This document shows positions 27,358-40,086 of a stretch of DNA of 64,000 nucleotides, in pieces. Numbering within the stretch: position 1 is the stretch's first letter; each line of letters opens with the position of its first letter. A model generated the notes under the pieces. That model saw nothing but the letters and a program-made list of their open reading frames with translations. It was not told where the DNA came from and searched no databases. The DNA lies in assembly GCF_007489285.1 (NCBI RefSeq), contig NZ_VLIY01000006.1, positions 222,548 to 286,547 of the forward strand. Direction: 5' to 3'. The stretch comes from Skermania sp. ID1734 (GTDB lineage Bacteria > Actinomycetota > Actinomycetes > Mycobacteriales > Mycobacteriaceae). The position numbers and the translations under genes are program-made.

Positions 27358-27376
27358 TGGACCGCGTCTTGTCCAA
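27350..27376. promoter_or_regulatory. TetR operator candidate
   Basis: TTGGACAA (27350-27357) and TTGTCCAA (27369-27376) are perfect inverted half-sites with an 11-bp spacer, located between the divergent MpaB-like and TetR genes. This is the usual place for an autoregulated TetR-family repressor site that also controls the catabolic operon. Confidence 0.7.
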
Positions 27377-27437
27377 TGTCAAATCGAGATCGACCCGAGA
27401 CTTGGCTGATTCCCCGCGAGCTGGGTCTAATGCACCG

Positions 27438-28133
27438 GTGACCACTGCAGACGCCGCCCAAACGGCCCGCGCGCGCGTTCGCGAAGAGTTCATCGACGCC
27501 GCGTACCGCGTGATCGATACCGACGGTCCGCGGCCGAGCATGGACGCGATCGCGCGCGCGGCGGGTGGGTCCAAGCCGCGGCTGTACCGGCAGTTCGCTG
27601 ACAAGCACGAGCTGTATACGGCGATCGCGCAGCGGATGCGCGAGGACATCTATCGCCGGGTGCTCCCGGACTTCAACTTCGCGCTGCAATCGCCGATGCG
27701 TTCGCTGCGCCATGCGATCACCGGCTATGCCGAGGAGATCGGCGGCCATCCCAACGTGTTCCGCTTCCTGGTTCTGGGCTCGTCGACACCGAGCGGCGAG
27801 CCGGGGTCCTTCCCGCTGGACATCGGGCGCGAATTGGCACAGCGGATGCAAGACCTCGCCACGGCGATGCTGGAGGCGGTGCACGTCGACTCGAGCGGGA
27901 TCGACTACACGGCGCAGGCCGCCGTGGGGTCGATCGTGGCCTGTACCGACCTGTGGCTGTCCAAGACCCCTGAGGATGAGCCGCCGCCCGTGCAAACGTT
28001 CGTAGACGAGGTGAGCGACCTGGTTTGGGGCATCATCGCTGCCTTTCTGCGACGCCACAAACTTGACGTCGACCCCGACGAGCCGATGTTCGTCGCCCTC
28101 ACCAGGGCCCAGGAGTCGGCAGCCAAGAAGTAG
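27438..28133 (+). CDS. TetR-family transcriptional regulator
   Basis: 231 aa from the GTG at 27438 (VTTADAAQTARARVREEF). The frame is open further back to an ATG at 27357, but that stretch is low-complexity and overlaps the operator. The N-terminal helix-turn-helix reads FIDAAYRVIDTDGPRPSMDAIARAAGGSKPRLYRQFADKHELY; the rest is a helical ligand-binding domain. It is divergent from the four-gene oxygenase operon, with a perfect inverted repeat between them, so it is most likely the operon's local repressor. The effector is unknown. Confidence 0.85.
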   Translation: MTTADAAQTARARVREEFIDAAYRVIDTDGPRPSMDAIARAAGGSKPRLYRQFADKHELYTAIAQRMREDIYRRVLPDFNFALQSPMRSLRHAITGYAEEIGGHPNVFRFLVLGSSTPSGEPGSFPLDIGRELAQRMQDLATAMLEAVHVDSSGIDYTAQAAVGSIVACTDLWLSKTPEDEPPPVQTFVDEVSDLVWGIIAAFLRRHKLDVDPDEPMFVALTRAQESAAKK

Positions 28134-28157
28134 TCCGAACCGTGACAAGATGGCCGG

Positions 28158-29585
28158 GTGAGCACGCAAGCCTGGATCATCATTGCCATCGCCGCCGCCC
28201 TCGTGCTTATCGTGCTGGTGGCAGGGCTGCTGCGCTACCGCCAGCGGCGAATTTCGCTGACCAGCAAGCCGACGCAGGCGCTCGAGGACCGTTCCGGCGG
28301 CTATCAGGCGGGCGGTGGCTTCACCTTCAGTCAGGGCGGAACCGCCACTGCACCACCGGTTGTTCCGCCACCTCGTAGCGACGCCGCGCCTGCAAAGCCA
28401 GCGGGCCCCGACACCACGCCGCCGGTTCCCGAGCGGACCGATACCGAGGGCCAACCGCGGGTCGGTGACGACGCGGCGATCCCACGCGATGCGCCAAGGC
28501 GCGGGATCACCGACGTGCGGCTGCCCGAGCCGACACTCGATGAGCCGGGCGCCCCGCAGGTCGACATCCCCGCCCCCGCGGTACCGGACACCGCCGAAGG
28601 CGCCGCAACGGCGCCTGCCATCGAGGAGATCGAGCCCACTGAGGGACGTCTCGAGCGGCTGCGCGGACGGTTGTCGCGTTCGCAGAACGCGGTCGGCAAG
28701 AGTCTGCTCGGTCTGCTCGGCGGCGGCGACCTCGACGAGGACTCCTGGGAAGAGGTCGAGGACACGCTGCTGATCGCAGACCTGGGCACTCCGGTCACGA
28801 TGGCGGTGGTCAACGACCTGCGCGAAAAGATGGCGTCGCGCAGCGTCCGGACCGAGGCGCAGGCACGCGCGCTGCTCCGCGAGGTGCTCATCGAGCACTT
28901 GCACCCGGAGTTCGACCGTTCCGTGCGCGCGCTGCCGCACGACGATCATCCGTCGATCCTGTTGGTCGTCGGCGTCAACGGCACCGGCAAGACCACCACG
29001 ACCGGCAAGCTCGCTCGCGTATTGGTCGCCGACGGTCGGCGGGTGCTGCTCGGCGCGGCCGACACCTTTCGCGCGGCCGCGGCGGATCAGTTGCAGACGT
29101 GGGGGGAGCGGGTGGGTGCCGACACCGTGCGCGGTCGTGAGGGTGCCGATCCCGCCTCGGTGGCTTTCGATGCGGTCAGCACCGGCATCGCCGAGGGCGT
29201 TGATGTCGTGGTGGTCGACACCGCGGGCCGCCTGCACACCAAGACCGGCCTGATGGACGAACTCGGCAAGGTCAAACGCGTCATCGAGAAGGCGTTGAAC
29301 GCTCGCTCCGCAGGCTCCGCCCTACCCGCATCGGTCGACGAGGTACTGCTGGTGCTCGACGCCACCGTCGGTCAGAACGGCCTCACGCAGGCTCGCGTGT
29401 TCGCCGATGTCGTTGACATCACCGGTGTCGTGCTCACCAAATTGGACGGCACTGCCAAGGGCGGAATCGTCTTCCAGGTGCAGCACGAACTCGGTGTTCC
29501 GGTGAAGCTCGTCGGTCTCGGTGAGGGCGCCGACGACCTGGCGCCGTTCGAGCCCGCCGCGTTCGTCGACGCGCTGCTCGGCTGA
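28158..29585 (+). CDS. ftsY: Signal recognition particle receptor FtsY
   Basis: 475 aa GTPase that docks ribosome-SRP complexes at the membrane. A single N-terminal transmembrane helix (about residues 5-26) is followed by a Pro/Ala/acidic linker to about 160, then the helical N domain and the G domain. G motifs: GVNGTGKTTTTGK near 272, DTAGR near 354, TKLDGTAKGG near 427. The membrane anchor is typical of actinobacterial FtsY. GTG start. Its partner ffh is 5 kb downstream, as in related genomes. Confidence 0.95.
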   Translation: MSTQAWIIIAIAAALVLIVLVAGLLRYRQRRISLTSKPTQALEDRSGGYQAGGGFTFSQGGTATAPPVVPPPRSDAAPAKPAGPDTTPPVPERTDTEGQPRVGDDAAIPRDAPRRGITDVRLPEPTLDEPGAPQVDIPAPAVPDTAEGAATAPAIEEIEPTEGRLERLRGRLSRSQNAVGKSLLGLLGGGDLDEDSWEEVEDTLLIADLGTPVTMAVVNDLREKMASRSVRTEAQARALLREVLIEHLHPEFDRSVRALPHDDHPSILLVVGVNGTGKTTTTGKLARVLVADGRRVLLGAADTFRAAAADQLQTWGERVGADTVRGREGADPASVAFDAVSTGIAEGVDVVVVDTAGRLHTKTGLMDELGKVKRVIEKALNARSAGSALPASVDEVLLVLDATVGQNGLTQARVFADVVDITGVVLTKLDGTAKGGIVFQVQHELGVPVKLVGLGEGADDLAPFEPAAFVDALLG

Positions 29586-29724
29586 CACGCCCGGTAACTC
29601 GCAATCGAGAAAATCCGGCCTTACCTGATCACAGCCCAATAACATGATTCACGCTCGACAGGCGGCCGTTGCGGTCTGTTCGTGCAGCTCAATGGGCAGA
29701 TCCGCGACGAAGCAGGAGATCTCG

Positions 29725-30036
29725 ATGCGAGGAATTATCAAGAAGGCGGCCGCGAGCGCCATCATCGCCACCGGCGTGGCGGCAACCGCGTTCGTCGGCA
29801 CCGGAACCGCTGCGGCGGACCCGGACCCCGGCTGCACCGTGACCCCGGTGTTCAACACGGCGGCGTATTCACACTGCCTCGGCCCGGTGTGGCACCGGAT
29901 CCTGATTCACTGTTTCCAGTGGCCGACGCCGTTCACCTACTACCGGTACGGCCCGCCGGAATACCAGGGCAACCTCTCCTGGAGCAGCTGCGACCTGCCG
30001 GGCACGTTCTGGTATGCCGAGGTGGTTCCCGGCTGA
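29725..30036 (+). CDS. Small secreted cysteine-containing protein
   Basis: 103 aa from the ATG at 29725 with an AGGAG ribosome site. A clear Sec signal peptide (MRGIIKKAAASAIIATGVAATAFVGTG) ends in the AAAD cleavage pattern. The mature part (about 70 residues) holds four cysteines and several Trp/Tyr/Pro residues (CTVTP, YSHCLGP, IHCFQWPTPF, SSCDLPG), suggesting two disulfides in a small exported protein. I do not recognise the family. It stands alone between ftsY and amt and is followed by a terminator. Confidence 0.7.
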   Translation: MRGIIKKAAASAIIATGVAATAFVGTGTAAADPDPGCTVTPVFNTAAYSHCLGPVWHRILIHCFQWPTPFTYYRYGPPEYQGNLSWSSCDLPGTFWYAEVVPG

Positions 30037-30056
30037 GCGTGGCCGATTGTGAGCTG

Positions 30057-30090
30057 AAAGCTCCGTTCTCTTGACGAGGACGGAGCTTTT
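30057..30090. terminator. Rho-independent terminator
   Basis: Arms 30057-30066 (AAAGCTCCGT) and 30080-30089 (ACGGAGCTTT) pair perfectly over 10 bp and run into TTTT then GCTTTTGC. It is 21 bp after the small secreted-protein gene. The best classical terminator in the window. Confidence 0.85.
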
Positions 30091-30187
30091 GCTTTTGCTT
30101 CGCCCAGCGACAAAGGCACTGGCTCACGGGCTTGAAAACCGGGTTTTGCGCCGGACGAAACCTGCGCGCAACAGTCGCCCGGCATGC

Positions 30188-30226
30188 GTTCACCTGTGCG
30201 AAACATCGAAGTGTCGTCACGGAAAC
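30188..30226 (+). promoter_or_regulatory. Tandem GlnR box upstream of amt
   Basis: The sequence reads TTCAC-n6-GAAAC-n6-GTGTC-n6-GAAAC (30189-30193, 30200-30204, 30211-30215, 30222-30226). This is the actinobacterial GlnR arrangement of two a/b half-site pairs with 6-bp spacers. It is 72 bp before the amt start, so nitrogen limitation should activate amt-glnB-glnD. Confidence 0.82.
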
Positions 30227-30298
30227 ACCGACTGAGCACCCTTTCGAGCAGGTCATCAGCCGCCCCCAGGCTGGGCTATTGGATGAGGAGGCTCAACG

Positions 30299-34504
<4,206 letters not shown>

Positions 34505-34579
34505 TCCGGCAACAACTACGCTGGAGCGCGGCGTGTGTTGACCGCCAAAACCACGACGTAACGACCAGGAGCGCAATCG

Positions 34580-36142
34580 GTGTTCGAATCCCTCTCCGAC
34601 AGGTTGACCGGTGCCCTCAAGGACCTGCGCGGCAAAGGGCGGCTCTCACCGGCCGATATCGACGCCACCTGCCGCGAGATCCGACTGGCCCTGCTGGAAG
34701 CCGACGTCGCGCTGCCGGTGGTGCGTAGCTTCATCGGGCGCATCAAGGAGCGGGCTAAGGGCGCGGAGGTGTCCGGCGCGCTCAACCCCGCCCAGCAGGT
34801 GGTCAAGATCGTCAACGAGGAGCTCATCGGCATCCTTGGCGGCGAGACCCGGCGGGTGCAGTTCGCCAAGCAGCCGCCCACGGTCATTCTGCTTGCGGGT
34901 CTGCAGGGTTCGGGTAAGACGACGCTGGCCGGAAAGCTGGCCAAGTGGCTGAAGGATCAAAACCACACCCCGCTGCTCGTGGCCTGTGACCTGCAGCGAC
35001 CCGGCGCGGTGAGTCAGTTGCAGATCGTCGGTGAACGCGCCGGTGCCGCGGTGTTCGCGCCGCACCCCGGAACGTCGGTGGGTGGCGGCGAGAACGCGCT
35101 CGGCGTATCGGCGGCGGACCCGATCAATGTCGCGCGCGCCGGTATCGAGGAGGCGCGCAGCAAGCAATACGACGTGGTGATCGTCGACACGGCCGGCCGG
35201 CTCGGCATCGACGAGGAACTGATGCGCCAGGCCGCGGGCATCCGCGACGCCGTGGCGCCCGACGAGATCTTGTTCGTGCTCGACGCCATGGTCGGTCAGG
35301 ACGCGGTCGCCACGGCCGAGGCGTTCCGTGACGGCGTCGGCTTTACCGGCGTCGTGCTGACCAAGCTCGACGGCGACGCCCGCGGTGGTGCGGCACTGAG
35401 CGTGCGTGAGGTGACCGGCCAGCCGATCATGTTCGCCTCCACCGGTGAAAAACTCAGCGACTTCGACGTTTTCCACCCGGAGCGGATGGCCAGCCGCATC
35501 CTCGGCATGGGTGATGTGCTGACCCTCATCGAGCAGGCTGAACAGGTCTTCGACCAGCAGCAGGCCGAGGCCACCGCGGCCAAGATCGGTAGCGGCGAAC
35601 TAACGCTGGAAGACTTCCTCGAGCAGATGCTGGCCATCCGCAAGATGGGCCCGATCGGCAACCTGCTCGGCATGCTGCCCGGCGCCGGTCAGATGAAGGA
35701 AGCTCTAGCGCAGGTCGACGACAAGCAACTCGACAAGGTGCAGGCCATCATTCGGGGCATGACCCCGCAAGAGCGGGCCAATCCCAAGATCATCAACGCC
35801 TCGCGCCGGCTGCGGATCGCCAATGGGTCCGGTGTCACGGTCACCGACGTCAACCAACTGGTCGACCGGTTCTTCGAAGCCCGCAAGATGATGGCGCAGA
35901 TGGGCCGTCAGATGGGTCTGCCGGGCGCGCGTAGGCAGCAGCGCGGCTCCAAGAAGGGCAAGAAGGGGCGCAAGGGTGGTCGCGGGCCGACGCAGCCGAA
36001 GATGCGCGGCGCGATGCCCGGATTCCCCGGCGGGATGCCCGCCGGAATGCCCGACCTGTCACAGATGCCGCCAGGACTCGACCAGTTGCCGCCCGGCCTG
36101 GAAAACTTCGACTTGTCCAAGCTGAAGTTCCCGAAGAAGTAG
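34580..36142 (+). CDS. ffh: Signal recognition particle protein Ffh
   Basis: 520 aa. The N domain is followed by the G domain with GLQGSGKTTLAGKLA near 107, DTAGR near 203 and TKLDGDARGGAALS. The methionine-rich M domain (about 325-435) includes LEQMLAIRKMGPIGNLLGMLPG and the RNA-binding ASRRLRIANGSG. A long C-terminal tail (455-520) is basic then Gly/Met/Pro-rich (MRGAMPGFPGGMPAGMPDLS), as in actinobacterial Ffh. GTG start. It pairs with the upstream ftsY. The upstream 75 bp contain no other gene. Confidence 0.95.
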   Translation: MFESLSDRLTGALKDLRGKGRLSPADIDATCREIRLALLEADVALPVVRSFIGRIKERAKGAEVSGALNPAQQVVKIVNEELIGILGGETRRVQFAKQPPTVILLAGLQGSGKTTLAGKLAKWLKDQNHTPLLVACDLQRPGAVSQLQIVGERAGAAVFAPHPGTSVGGGENALGVSAADPINVARAGIEEARSKQYDVVIVDTAGRLGIDEELMRQAAGIRDAVAPDEILFVLDAMVGQDAVATAEAFRDGVGFTGVVLTKLDGDARGGAALSVREVTGQPIMFASTGEKLSDFDVFHPERMASRILGMGDVLTLIEQAEQVFDQQQAEATAAKIGSGELTLEDFLEQMLAIRKMGPIGNLLGMLPGAGQMKEALAQVDDKQLDKVQAIIRGMTPQERANPKIINASRRLRIANGSGVTVTDVNQLVDRFFEARKMMAQMGRQMGLPGARRQQRGSKKGKKGRKGGRGPTQPKMRGAMPGFPGGMPAGMPDLSQMPPGLDQLPPGLENFDLSKLKFPKK

Positions 36143-36144
36143 CG

Positions 36145-37242
36145 ATGACGTCCGCGGTGCAATCGATTCCGGTGCATCTGCGGGGCACGTGCCTGCCCGG
36201 CGGCGAGCCGATCGAGTTCTGGATCCGTGACGGTCTGATTTCCTTCCAGCCGGTGCGCGGCGCGCAAACACTGTGCAGGCGCGGCTGGATTCTGCCCGGC
36301 CTGGTCGACGCCCACTGCCACGTCGGCATCAAGTACGGGGGCGGTCACGAGGACCGTGCCGGAGCGATCGCGCAAGCGGAGGTCGAGCGTGACGTTGGTG
36401 CACTGCTGCTGCGCGACGCCGGCTCACCGATCGACACGCGGTTCATCGACGACATGCCGGAGCTGCCGCGGATCATCCGCGCGGGCCGGCACATCGCGCG
36501 GCCCAAGCGCTATATCCGGGAACTCGGCATCGAACTCGACGACGAACGGACGCTCCCGGAAATCGTGGCGGAGCAGGCCGAATTCGGCGACGGCTGGGTC
36601 AAGATCGTCGGCGACTGGATCGACCGCTCCGTTGGTGACCTGGCGCCGCTGTGGTCGGACGCGATCCTGAAAGAGGCCATCGACGCCGCACACGCACATG
36701 GGGCTCGGGTCACCGCGCACGTGTTCGGTGAAGACGCGCTGCCGGGTTTGATCAACGCGGGCATCGACTGCATCGAGCACGGCACCGGCCTCACCGACGA
36801 CACCATCGAGTTGATGGTGTCCCACGGTACGGCACTGGTGCCGACGCTGATCAACATCGACACCTTCCCGTCGATCGCGGCCGGCGCCGACAAGTACCCG
36901 GTGTATCAGCGGCACATGCTCGACCTGCACGCGCGCGTGCGCGAGACCGTCGGTAAAGCCCATGACGCCGGAGTGCCGATCTATGCCGGCACCGACGCCG
37001 GGGGCTCGATCGTGCACGGCCGGGTGTCGGATGAGGTCGACGCGCTGCGCGGAGCCGGACTGTCCGCGACCGACGCGCTGGGTGCGGCGTGCTGGGATGC
37101 GCGGCGCTGGCTGGGCCGGCCCGGGATCGAGCAGGGCGCATCCGCTGACCTGCTGATTTACGACGAAGATCCACGGTCGGGCGCCGAAGTGCTGCGCAAC
37201 CCGGCGGCCGTGGTGCTGCGCGGGGTGGTTGTGAAGGGCTAG
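36145..37242 (+). CDS. Amidohydrolase family protein
   Basis: 365 aa, starting 3 bp after ffh, so probably co-transcribed. The metal-binding HxH is in [10 protein letters not shown], followed by the [17 protein letters not shown] histidine motif, [10 protein letters not shown] and the final metal-ligand Asp in [13 protein letters not shown]. This is the imidazolonepropionase/prolidase-like branch of cyclic amidohydrolases; the same gene follows ffh in mycobacteria (Rv2915c from memory). The substrate is not known. Confidence 0.87.
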   Translation: MTSAVQSIPVHLRGTCLPGGEPIEFWIRDGLISFQPVRGAQTLCRRGWILPGLVDAHCHVGIKYGGGHEDRAGAIAQAEVERDVGALLLRDAGSPIDTRFIDDMPELPRIIRAGRHIARPKRYIRELGIELDDERTLPEIVAEQAEFGDGWVKIVGDWIDRSVGDLAPLWSDAILKEAIDAAHAHGARVTAHVFGEDALPGLINAGIDCIEHGTGLTDDTIELMVSHGTALVPTLINIDTFPSIAAGADKYPVYQRHMLDLHARVRETVGKAHDAGVPIYAGTDAGGSIVHGRVSDEVDALRGAGLSATDALGAACWDARRWLGRPGIEQGASADLLIYDEDPRSGAEVLRNPAAVVLRGVVVKG

Positions 37243-37317
37243 GGCCCGACAGCCGGTGGTTACCTGTCGAATCGACGAGCGAGCCGTACGACCGGTTCGT
37301 CGGAGCGCTGCGCCGTA

Positions 37318-37328
37318 TGGCACAATTG
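37318..37328 (+). promoter_or_regulatory. Promoter-like motif shared with rplS
   Basis: TGGCACAATTG, with CACAAT as a possible extended -10 element, lies 150 bp before the rpsP start. The same 11-mer occurs before rplS at 43371-43381 with a similar leader length. The 235-bp gap 37243-37477 contains no gene. Confidence 0.5.
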
Positions 37329-37477
37329 CAAGCTTGTTAGCCCGTCTCCGGTTCCGTACCGCGCGGCGGTCACAACAACTCCCAACGCAAAACCGGGCCC
37401 GCGAGCCACGCGGTGTCGCCGAATTGCGCCGTGACCACCCGGTCGCTCTCGCGACCGCAAGAAAGGAATGGCTCGAA

Positions 37478-37912
37478 GTGGCCGTAAAGATCAAGCTCAC
37501 CCGCCTCGGAAAGATCCGCAACCCGCAGTACCGCATCGTGGTTGCCGACTCGCGCACCCGTCGTGACGGCCGTGCCATCGAGGCCATCGGCAAGTACCAC
37601 CCCAAGGAAGAGCCGTCGCTCATCGAGATCGATTCCGAGCGCGCCCAGTACTGGTTGAGCGTTGGTGCGCAGCCCACCGAGCCGGTGCTGAACCTGCTGA
37701 AGATCACCGGTGACTGGCAGAAGTTCAAGGGCCTGCCGGGCGCCGAGGGCACGCTGAAGGTGAAGCCTGCTAAGCCCTCTAAGCTGGAACTGTTCAACGC
37801 CGCTCTGGCCCAAGCCGAGGGCGAGCCGGACACCGCGGCCACCACCCCGAAGAAGAAGGCCGCCAAGAAGGCCGACGAGTCCGCCGACGCGACTGAGGCT
37901 GCCGACAAGTGA
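37478..37912 (+). CDS. rpsP: 30S ribosomal protein S16
   Basis: 144 aa from the GTG at 37478, with AAAGGA ten bases upstream (an ATG nearer that site is out of frame). The core [33 protein letters not shown] is unmistakable S16. The C-terminal Lys/Ala-rich extension ([23 protein letters not shown]) is usual in actinobacteria. It heads the rpsP-KH-rimM-trmD operon, and its stop overlaps the next start. Confidence 0.95.
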   Translation: MAVKIKLTRLGKIRNPQYRIVVADSRTRRDGRAIEAIGKYHPKEEPSLIEIDSERAQYWLSVGAQPTEPVLNLLKITGDWQKFKGLPGAEGTLKVKPAKPSKLELFNAALAQAEGEPDTAATTPKKKAAKKADESADATEAADK

Positions 37913-38151
37913 GTGCCGTTGTCGCCGACGCCGTGGAGCACCTGGTCCGCGGCATCGTCGCCAATCCTGACGACGTGCGCGTCGAGCTGATCACCGGCCG
38001 GCGCGGACGGACCATCGAGGTGCACGTGCACCCCGACGACCTCGGCAAGGTGATCGGCCGCGGCGGCCGCACTGCCACTGCACTACGCACCCTGGTCAAC
38101 GGCATCGGCGGACGTGGAATCCGGGTCGACGTCGTCGACACCGATCAATAG
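37909..38151 (+). CDS. KH-domain RNA-binding protein
   Basis: 80 aa; the GTG overlaps the rpsP stop by four bases (GTGA). The KH motif [28 protein letters not shown] carries the GRGG loop that binds RNA. This is the KhpA-type protein that sits between rpsP and rimM in most Gram-positive genomes and is thought to assist ribosome assembly or regulate RNA. Confidence 0.93.
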   Translation: MSAVVADAVEHLVRGIVANPDDVRVELITGRRGRTIEVHVHPDDLGKVIGRGGRTATALRTLVNGIGGRGIRVDVVDTDQ

Positions 38152-38158
38152 CTCCACG

Positions 38159-38677
38159 GTGGAACTCGTCGTTGGCCGGGTGGCCAAGTCGCACGGCGTG
38201 CGCGGCGAACTGGTCGTCGAGATCCGCACCGACGAGCCGGAGCAGCGCTTCGTGGTTGGAACAACCATGCGAGCCCGGATGCCGCGTTCGGCGCAGATCA
38301 ACGAGTATGTGATCGAGTCCGTGCGCGAGCACTCCGGCCGCCTACTGCTGACGCTGCATGGCATCACCGACCGCAACGCCGCCGACGCGCTTCGCGGGGC
38401 GTTGTTCGTCATCGACTCGGCGGATCTGCCGCCCAGCGACGATCCAGACGAGTTCTACGATCACGAACTCGAGGGAATGACGGTGCGCCTCGGCGACGGT
38501 ACCGAGGTGGGCACGGTGACCGAGGTACTGCATTCGGCGGCGGGGGAGTTGCTTTCGGTACACACCCACGGCGACCGCGAAGTGCTGATCCCATTCGTCA
38601 CCGCGATCGTGCCCGTCGTATCGCGCACCGACGGAATCGTCATCGATCCGCCGGAGGGTCTGCTCGAGTCGCAATGA
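38159..38677 (+). CDS. rimM: Ribosome maturation factor RimM
   Basis: 172 aa from the GTG at 38159 ([21 protein letters not shown]), which matches known RimM starts; the longer frame from 38114 would overlap the KH gene. The N-terminal barrel is followed by a PRC-barrel domain ([35 protein letters not shown]). It helps assemble the 30S head by binding S19. Its stop overlaps the trmD start (ATGA). Confidence 0.93.
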   Translation: MELVVGRVAKSHGVRGELVVEIRTDEPEQRFVVGTTMRARMPRSAQINEYVIESVREHSGRLLLTLHGITDRNAADALRGALFVIDSADLPPSDDPDEFYDHELEGMTVRLGDGTEVGTVTEVLHSAAGELLSVHTHGDREVLIPFVTAIVPVVSRTDGIVIDPPEGLLESQ

Positions 38678-39372
38678 AACTGACGGCCGTCACGATCTTT
38701 CCCGAGTACCTGCAGCCGCTGCGAACGGCATTGCTGGGCAAGGCAATCGAGCGGGGTTTGATCTCGCTGGACATCCATGACCTGCGGCGCTGGACACACG
38801 ACGTGCACCGCTCGGTCGACGACGCGCCCTACGGCGGCGGCCCGGGCATGGTGATGAAGCCGACCGTATGGGGCGACGCCCTCGACGCCGTGTGCCCCGG
38901 CGACGCGCTGCTGGTGGTGCCGACGCCGGCCGGCGTGCCGTTCACCCAGCAGACCGCGCAGCGCTGGGCCGGCGAGCGGCACCTGGTTTTCGCCTGCGGC
39001 CGATACGAGGGCATCGATCAGCGGGTCTTCGACGACGCCGCGCGACGCGTTCGCGTCGAAGAGGTCAGCATCGGCGACTACGTACTGATCGGTGGCGAGG
39101 CTGCGGTCCTGGTGATGGTGGAAGCCGTCGCCCGACTGATTCCGGGCGTGCTCGGAAACGAGCAGTCCCACCAAGAGGATTCGTTTTCCGACGGTCTGCT
39201 GGAGGGCCCGAGCTACACGCGCCCGGTGACGTGGCGCGGGTTGGAGGTGCCGCCCGTCCTGCTCTCGGGTGACCACGCCAAAGTGGCCGCCTGGCGACGG
39301 GAGCAGTCGGTCGCGCGCACCCGGGCGCGGCGCCCGGATCTGTTGCCGGGCAGCCCCGATACGTCACACTGA
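38674..39372 (+). CDS. trmD: tRNA (guanine-N1)-methyltransferase TrmD
   Basis: 232 aa SPOUT enzyme methylating G37 of tRNAs. Motifs: [21 protein letters not shown] at the N-terminus, [15 protein letters not shown], the knot region [13 protein letters not shown] with [21 protein letters not shown], and [20 protein letters not shown]. All the SAM-knot residues I know are present. The start overlaps rimM. Confidence 0.95.
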   Translation: MKLTAVTIFPEYLQPLRTALLGKAIERGLISLDIHDLRRWTHDVHRSVDDAPYGGGPGMVMKPTVWGDALDAVCPGDALLVVPTPAGVPFTQQTAQRWAGERHLVFACGRYEGIDQRVFDDAARRVRVEEVSIGDYVLIGGEAAVLVMVEAVARLIPGVLGNEQSHQEDSFSDGLLEGPSYTRPVTWRGLEVPPVLLSGDHAKVAAWRREQSVARTRARRPDLLPGSPDTSH

Positions 39373-39376
39373 GCCG

Positions 39377-39946
39377 GTGTGGGTGATCACCGCGCTCGCG
39401 GAAATCGGCATTCTGGCGTGGGCGGGTTTCGAGTTCGTGCTGCGCCGTCGATCGGATTCGGAGACCGGTAGCTGGACCGACAGCGGATCCGACCACGGCA
39501 GCACCCGAATCCTCGTCCTGTCGTTCCTTGGTTGCGTGGCGATTGCCTCATTGGCAGCGGTTTTCAATGTTGCGCAGATCGGCGTTGTCTGGCGGATCAT
39601 TGCCCTCGCCGGTTTGGTCGCTGGCCTTGCGTTGCGGGCCTGGGGAATGGCGGTGCTCGACCGCCAATACACCCGTACTGTCCGGTCGATCCAGGACCAC
39701 CAGTTGGTCACGGCCGGACCTTATTCGGTGATTCGGCACCCCGGGTATGCCGGGTCGATCGTGGTCTGGGCCGCCTATGCGTTCGCGCTGGGAAGCTGGC
39801 TGGCGGGCATCGTGGTATTCGCGGTGCTGATGGCGGCCTATGGGTACCGGGTGCGCACCGAGGAGCGGCTCTTGACAGGTGTGTTCGGCGAGCGGTATCG
39901 CGCGTATCAGCGGCGCACTTCTCGGCTGGTGCCCTTCGTTTATTGA
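39377..39946 (+). CDS. Isoprenylcysteine carboxyl methyltransferase-family membrane protein
   Basis: 189 aa from the GTG at 39377. Five hydrophobic segments are evident, and the C-terminal signature VTAGPYSVIRHPGYAGSIVVWAAYA, then RVRTEERLLTGVFGERYRAYQRRTSRLVPFVY, is that of the ICMT/PEMT family of SAM-dependent membrane methyltransferases (R-H-P-G-Y and the late E-E pair). It begins 4 bp after trmD, so it is probably part of that transcript. Bacterial members mostly have unknown substrates. Confidence 0.82.
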   Translation: MWVITALAEIGILAWAGFEFVLRRRSDSETGSWTDSGSDHGSTRILVLSFLGCVAIASLAAVFNVAQIGVVWRIIALAGLVAGLALRAWGMAVLDRQYTRTVRSIQDHQLVTAGPYSVIRHPGYAGSIVVWAAYAFALGSWLAGIVVFAVLMAAYGYRVRTEERLLTGVFGERYRAYQRRTSRLVPFVY

Positions 39947-39954
39947 GCGGTCAT

Positions 39955-40038
39955 GCCCGCAACTGCGCGAACGAAAGTTGGCCGCACAGACGGGATTCCG
40001 TCTATTTGACGCACTTTCGTTGGATGCGTTGCGCGGGC
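39955..40038. repeat. Compound imperfect palindrome before tex
   Basis: Nested arms: GCCCGC 39955-39960 with GCGGGC 40033-40038, ACGAAAGT 39971-39978 with ACTTTCGT 40013-40020, and an inner AGACGG 39988-39993 with CCGTCT 39998-40003. It fills most of the 140-bp gap between the methyltransferase gene and tex. It may end the rpsP-trmD transcript or mark a small mobile palindrome. Confidence 0.7.
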
Positions 40039-40086
40039 GATCGGCGCTGTGCGAACTTGTCGGCGCCAGCCGGTAGTGTCTGCGCC

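Noticed and set aside
27288..29237. 649-aa open frame on the minus strand opposite tetR and ftsY
   Set aside because: Both genes on the other strand are recognisable proteins; the minus-strand product is Arg/His/Gly-rich without domains, a usual shadow in high-GC DNA.
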